From a bacterium (lineage in GTDB: Bacteria > Auribacterota > UBA3054 > B51-G9): 6,434 nucleotides of DNA. The position numbers and the translations under genes are program-made. The notes beneath the pieces are model-generated. The model worked only from the letters and a program-made list of their open reading frames with translations. It was not told where the DNA came from and ran no database searches. This document shows positions 6,130 to 6,434 of the stretch, piece after piece (position 1 is the stretch's first letter; each line of letters begins with the position of its first letter). The stretch spans positions 1 through 6,434 of the forward strand of contig JAOZNZ010000194.1 in assembly GCA_029933535.1 (NCBI GenBank), written 5' to 3'.

Positions 6130-6163
6130 CCCCCTTTTTTAAAGGGGGATACAGGGGGATTTT
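6130..6163 (-). repeat. Palindromic element B, copy 2
   Basis: CCCCCTTT (6130-6137) pairs with AAAGGGGG (6141-6148), loop TTT, followed by ATACAGGGGGATTTT. On the reverse strand it reads AAAATCCCCCT then the same stem, matching B1 at 4407-4440. TTAATCCAT follows the stem on that strand, as in R1. Confidence 0.85.
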
Positions 6164-6167
6164 AATT

Positions 6168-6191
6168 TGGAGTAATGAAGTAATGAAGTAA
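6168..6191 (-). repeat. 8-bp tandem array between B2 and A2
   Basis: On the reverse strand this is TTACTTCA, TTACTTCA, TTACTCCA. It stands exactly where R1 has TTAATCCA twice. The common pattern is TTANTYCA with period 8. Confidence 0.85.
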
Positions 6192-6233
6192 CCACCCCGG
6201 CACTCCGTGCCACCCCTCCTTGAAAAGGAGGGG
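6190..6233 (-). repeat. Palindromic element A, copy 2
   Basis: Reverse-strand copy of the element at 4346-4388. The outer stem is CCCCTCCT (6213-6220) with AGGAGGGG (6226-6233), identical to copy 1. The second stem is GGCAC (6199-6203) with GTGCC (6207-6211), against GCCC/GGGC in copy 1. The AACCACCCC end corresponds to GGGGTGGTT. Confidence 0.85.
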
Positions 6234-6247
6234 AACTGAATTAATTG

Positions 6248-6262
6248 ACACTGAATATCGAA
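6248..6262. repeat. 15-bp direct repeat ACACTGAATATCGAA, left copy
   Basis: An exact copy lies at 6412-6426. Both are followed after three variable bases by CGATT, giving a 23-base imperfect repeat. The pair brackets the TTAAATCG words and the 7-bp array. Confidence 0.85.
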
Positions 6263-6311
6263 TGTCGATTAACGATTTTTGATCTTTGATTCATAATTAT
6301 CTTCTGAAATC

Positions 6312-6358
6312 TTAAATCGGTGTTCCTTGTTCTTAAATCGAATTAAATCGAACACCGA
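6312..6358. repeat. TTAAATCG words and a 9-bp inverted repeat
   Basis: TTAAATCG occurs at 6312-6319, 6333-6340 and 6343-6350. TCGGTGTTC (6317-6325) is the exact inverse of GAACACCGA (6350-6358), leaving a possible 24-base loop. No ORF or RNA gene is recognisable from 6234 to the window end; the stretch is repeat sequence. Confidence 0.7.
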
Positions 6359-6385
6359 ACACCGAACACCGAACACCGAACACCG
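6349..6385. repeat. 7-bp tandem array, CGAACAC x5
   Basis: Five perfect CGAACAC units (6349-6383) plus CG. A further CGAACAC is at 6424-6430 after the second 15-bp repeat, and the pattern may continue past the window edge. It resembles the 7-bp array in R1 in unit length and in the shared ACACC core on opposite strands. Confidence 0.9.
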
Positions 6386-6411
6386 CCCGAAATTCTCCAG
6401 GCGCTACGCGA

Positions 6412-6426
6412 ACACTGAATATCGAA
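6412..6426. repeat. 15-bp direct repeat ACACTGAATATCGAA, right copy
   Basis: Exact copy of 6248-6262, 164 bases downstream, again leading into CGATT at the window edge. Confidence 0.85.
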
Positions 6427-6434
6427 CACCGATT

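Noticed and set aside
6349..6434. CRISPR-like array
   Set aside because: The units are 7 bp with no spacers and no cas genes; this is a simple tandem repeat.
6055..6434. Remainder of uvrC in another frame
   Set aside because: No UVR, RNase H-like or helix-hairpin-helix motif appears in any + frame; the stretch is repeats.

Overview
The window is AT-rich (not counted exactly) and looks like chromosome from an uncultured or little-studied bacterium. A periplasm-facing sensor kinase with an N-terminal export signal and a second membrane segment suggests a diderm. Intergenic DNA is packed with short tandem repeats and GC-rich palindromes, a style familiar from environmental and candidate-phylum genomes. 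I cannot name the phylum from the sequence. All genes are on the + strand.

Layout. Bases 2-61 are probably the last codons of an upstream gene. A short AT-rich leader (about 51-165) follows, carrying repeated ATTGGTTAATT and AATTGCAGAAT words. Bases 209-3400 encode a 1063-residue hybrid histidine kinase with a periplasmic PhnD/TtrS-like sensor domain, then PAS, GAF, kinase core and receiver. Its stop codon overlaps a possible start (ATGA) of an endonuclease IV gene (nfo); the family-matching nfo start is 24 bases further on, at 3421. A 205-base intergenic region (R1, 4285-4489) holds only repeats. Bases 4490-5341 encode a family-2 glycosyltransferase. After an 86-base gap of degenerate 15-bp repeats, 5428-6054 encodes the N-terminal third of UvrC, ending where a hairpin repeat begins. 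The last 380 bases (R2, 6055-6434) hold no gene, only repeats.

The most notable structure is that R1 and R2 are built from the same parts in the same order but in opposite orientation. From the outside inwards these are a 7-bp tandem array, palindrome A (CCCCTCCT/AGGAGGGG plus a second stem and GGGGTGGTT), an 8-bp TTANTYCA array, palindrome B (CCCCCTTT/AAAGGGGG), TTAATCCA words, and palindrome C (core GCTGG(G)AAGC). They bracket the glycosyltransferase and the truncated uvrC. Stem sequences differ between copies while pairing is kept. This may be a mobile or recombinogenic composite repeat, or two insertions of a dispersed intergenic repeat.

Functional links are loose. The kinase and nfo may be co-transcribed, which is an unusual pairing. 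Nfo and the UvrC fragment are both DNA excision-repair nucleases. The glycosyltransferase has no visible polysaccharide-cluster partner here. No transposase, integrase, tRNA, rRNA or CRISPR array was found.
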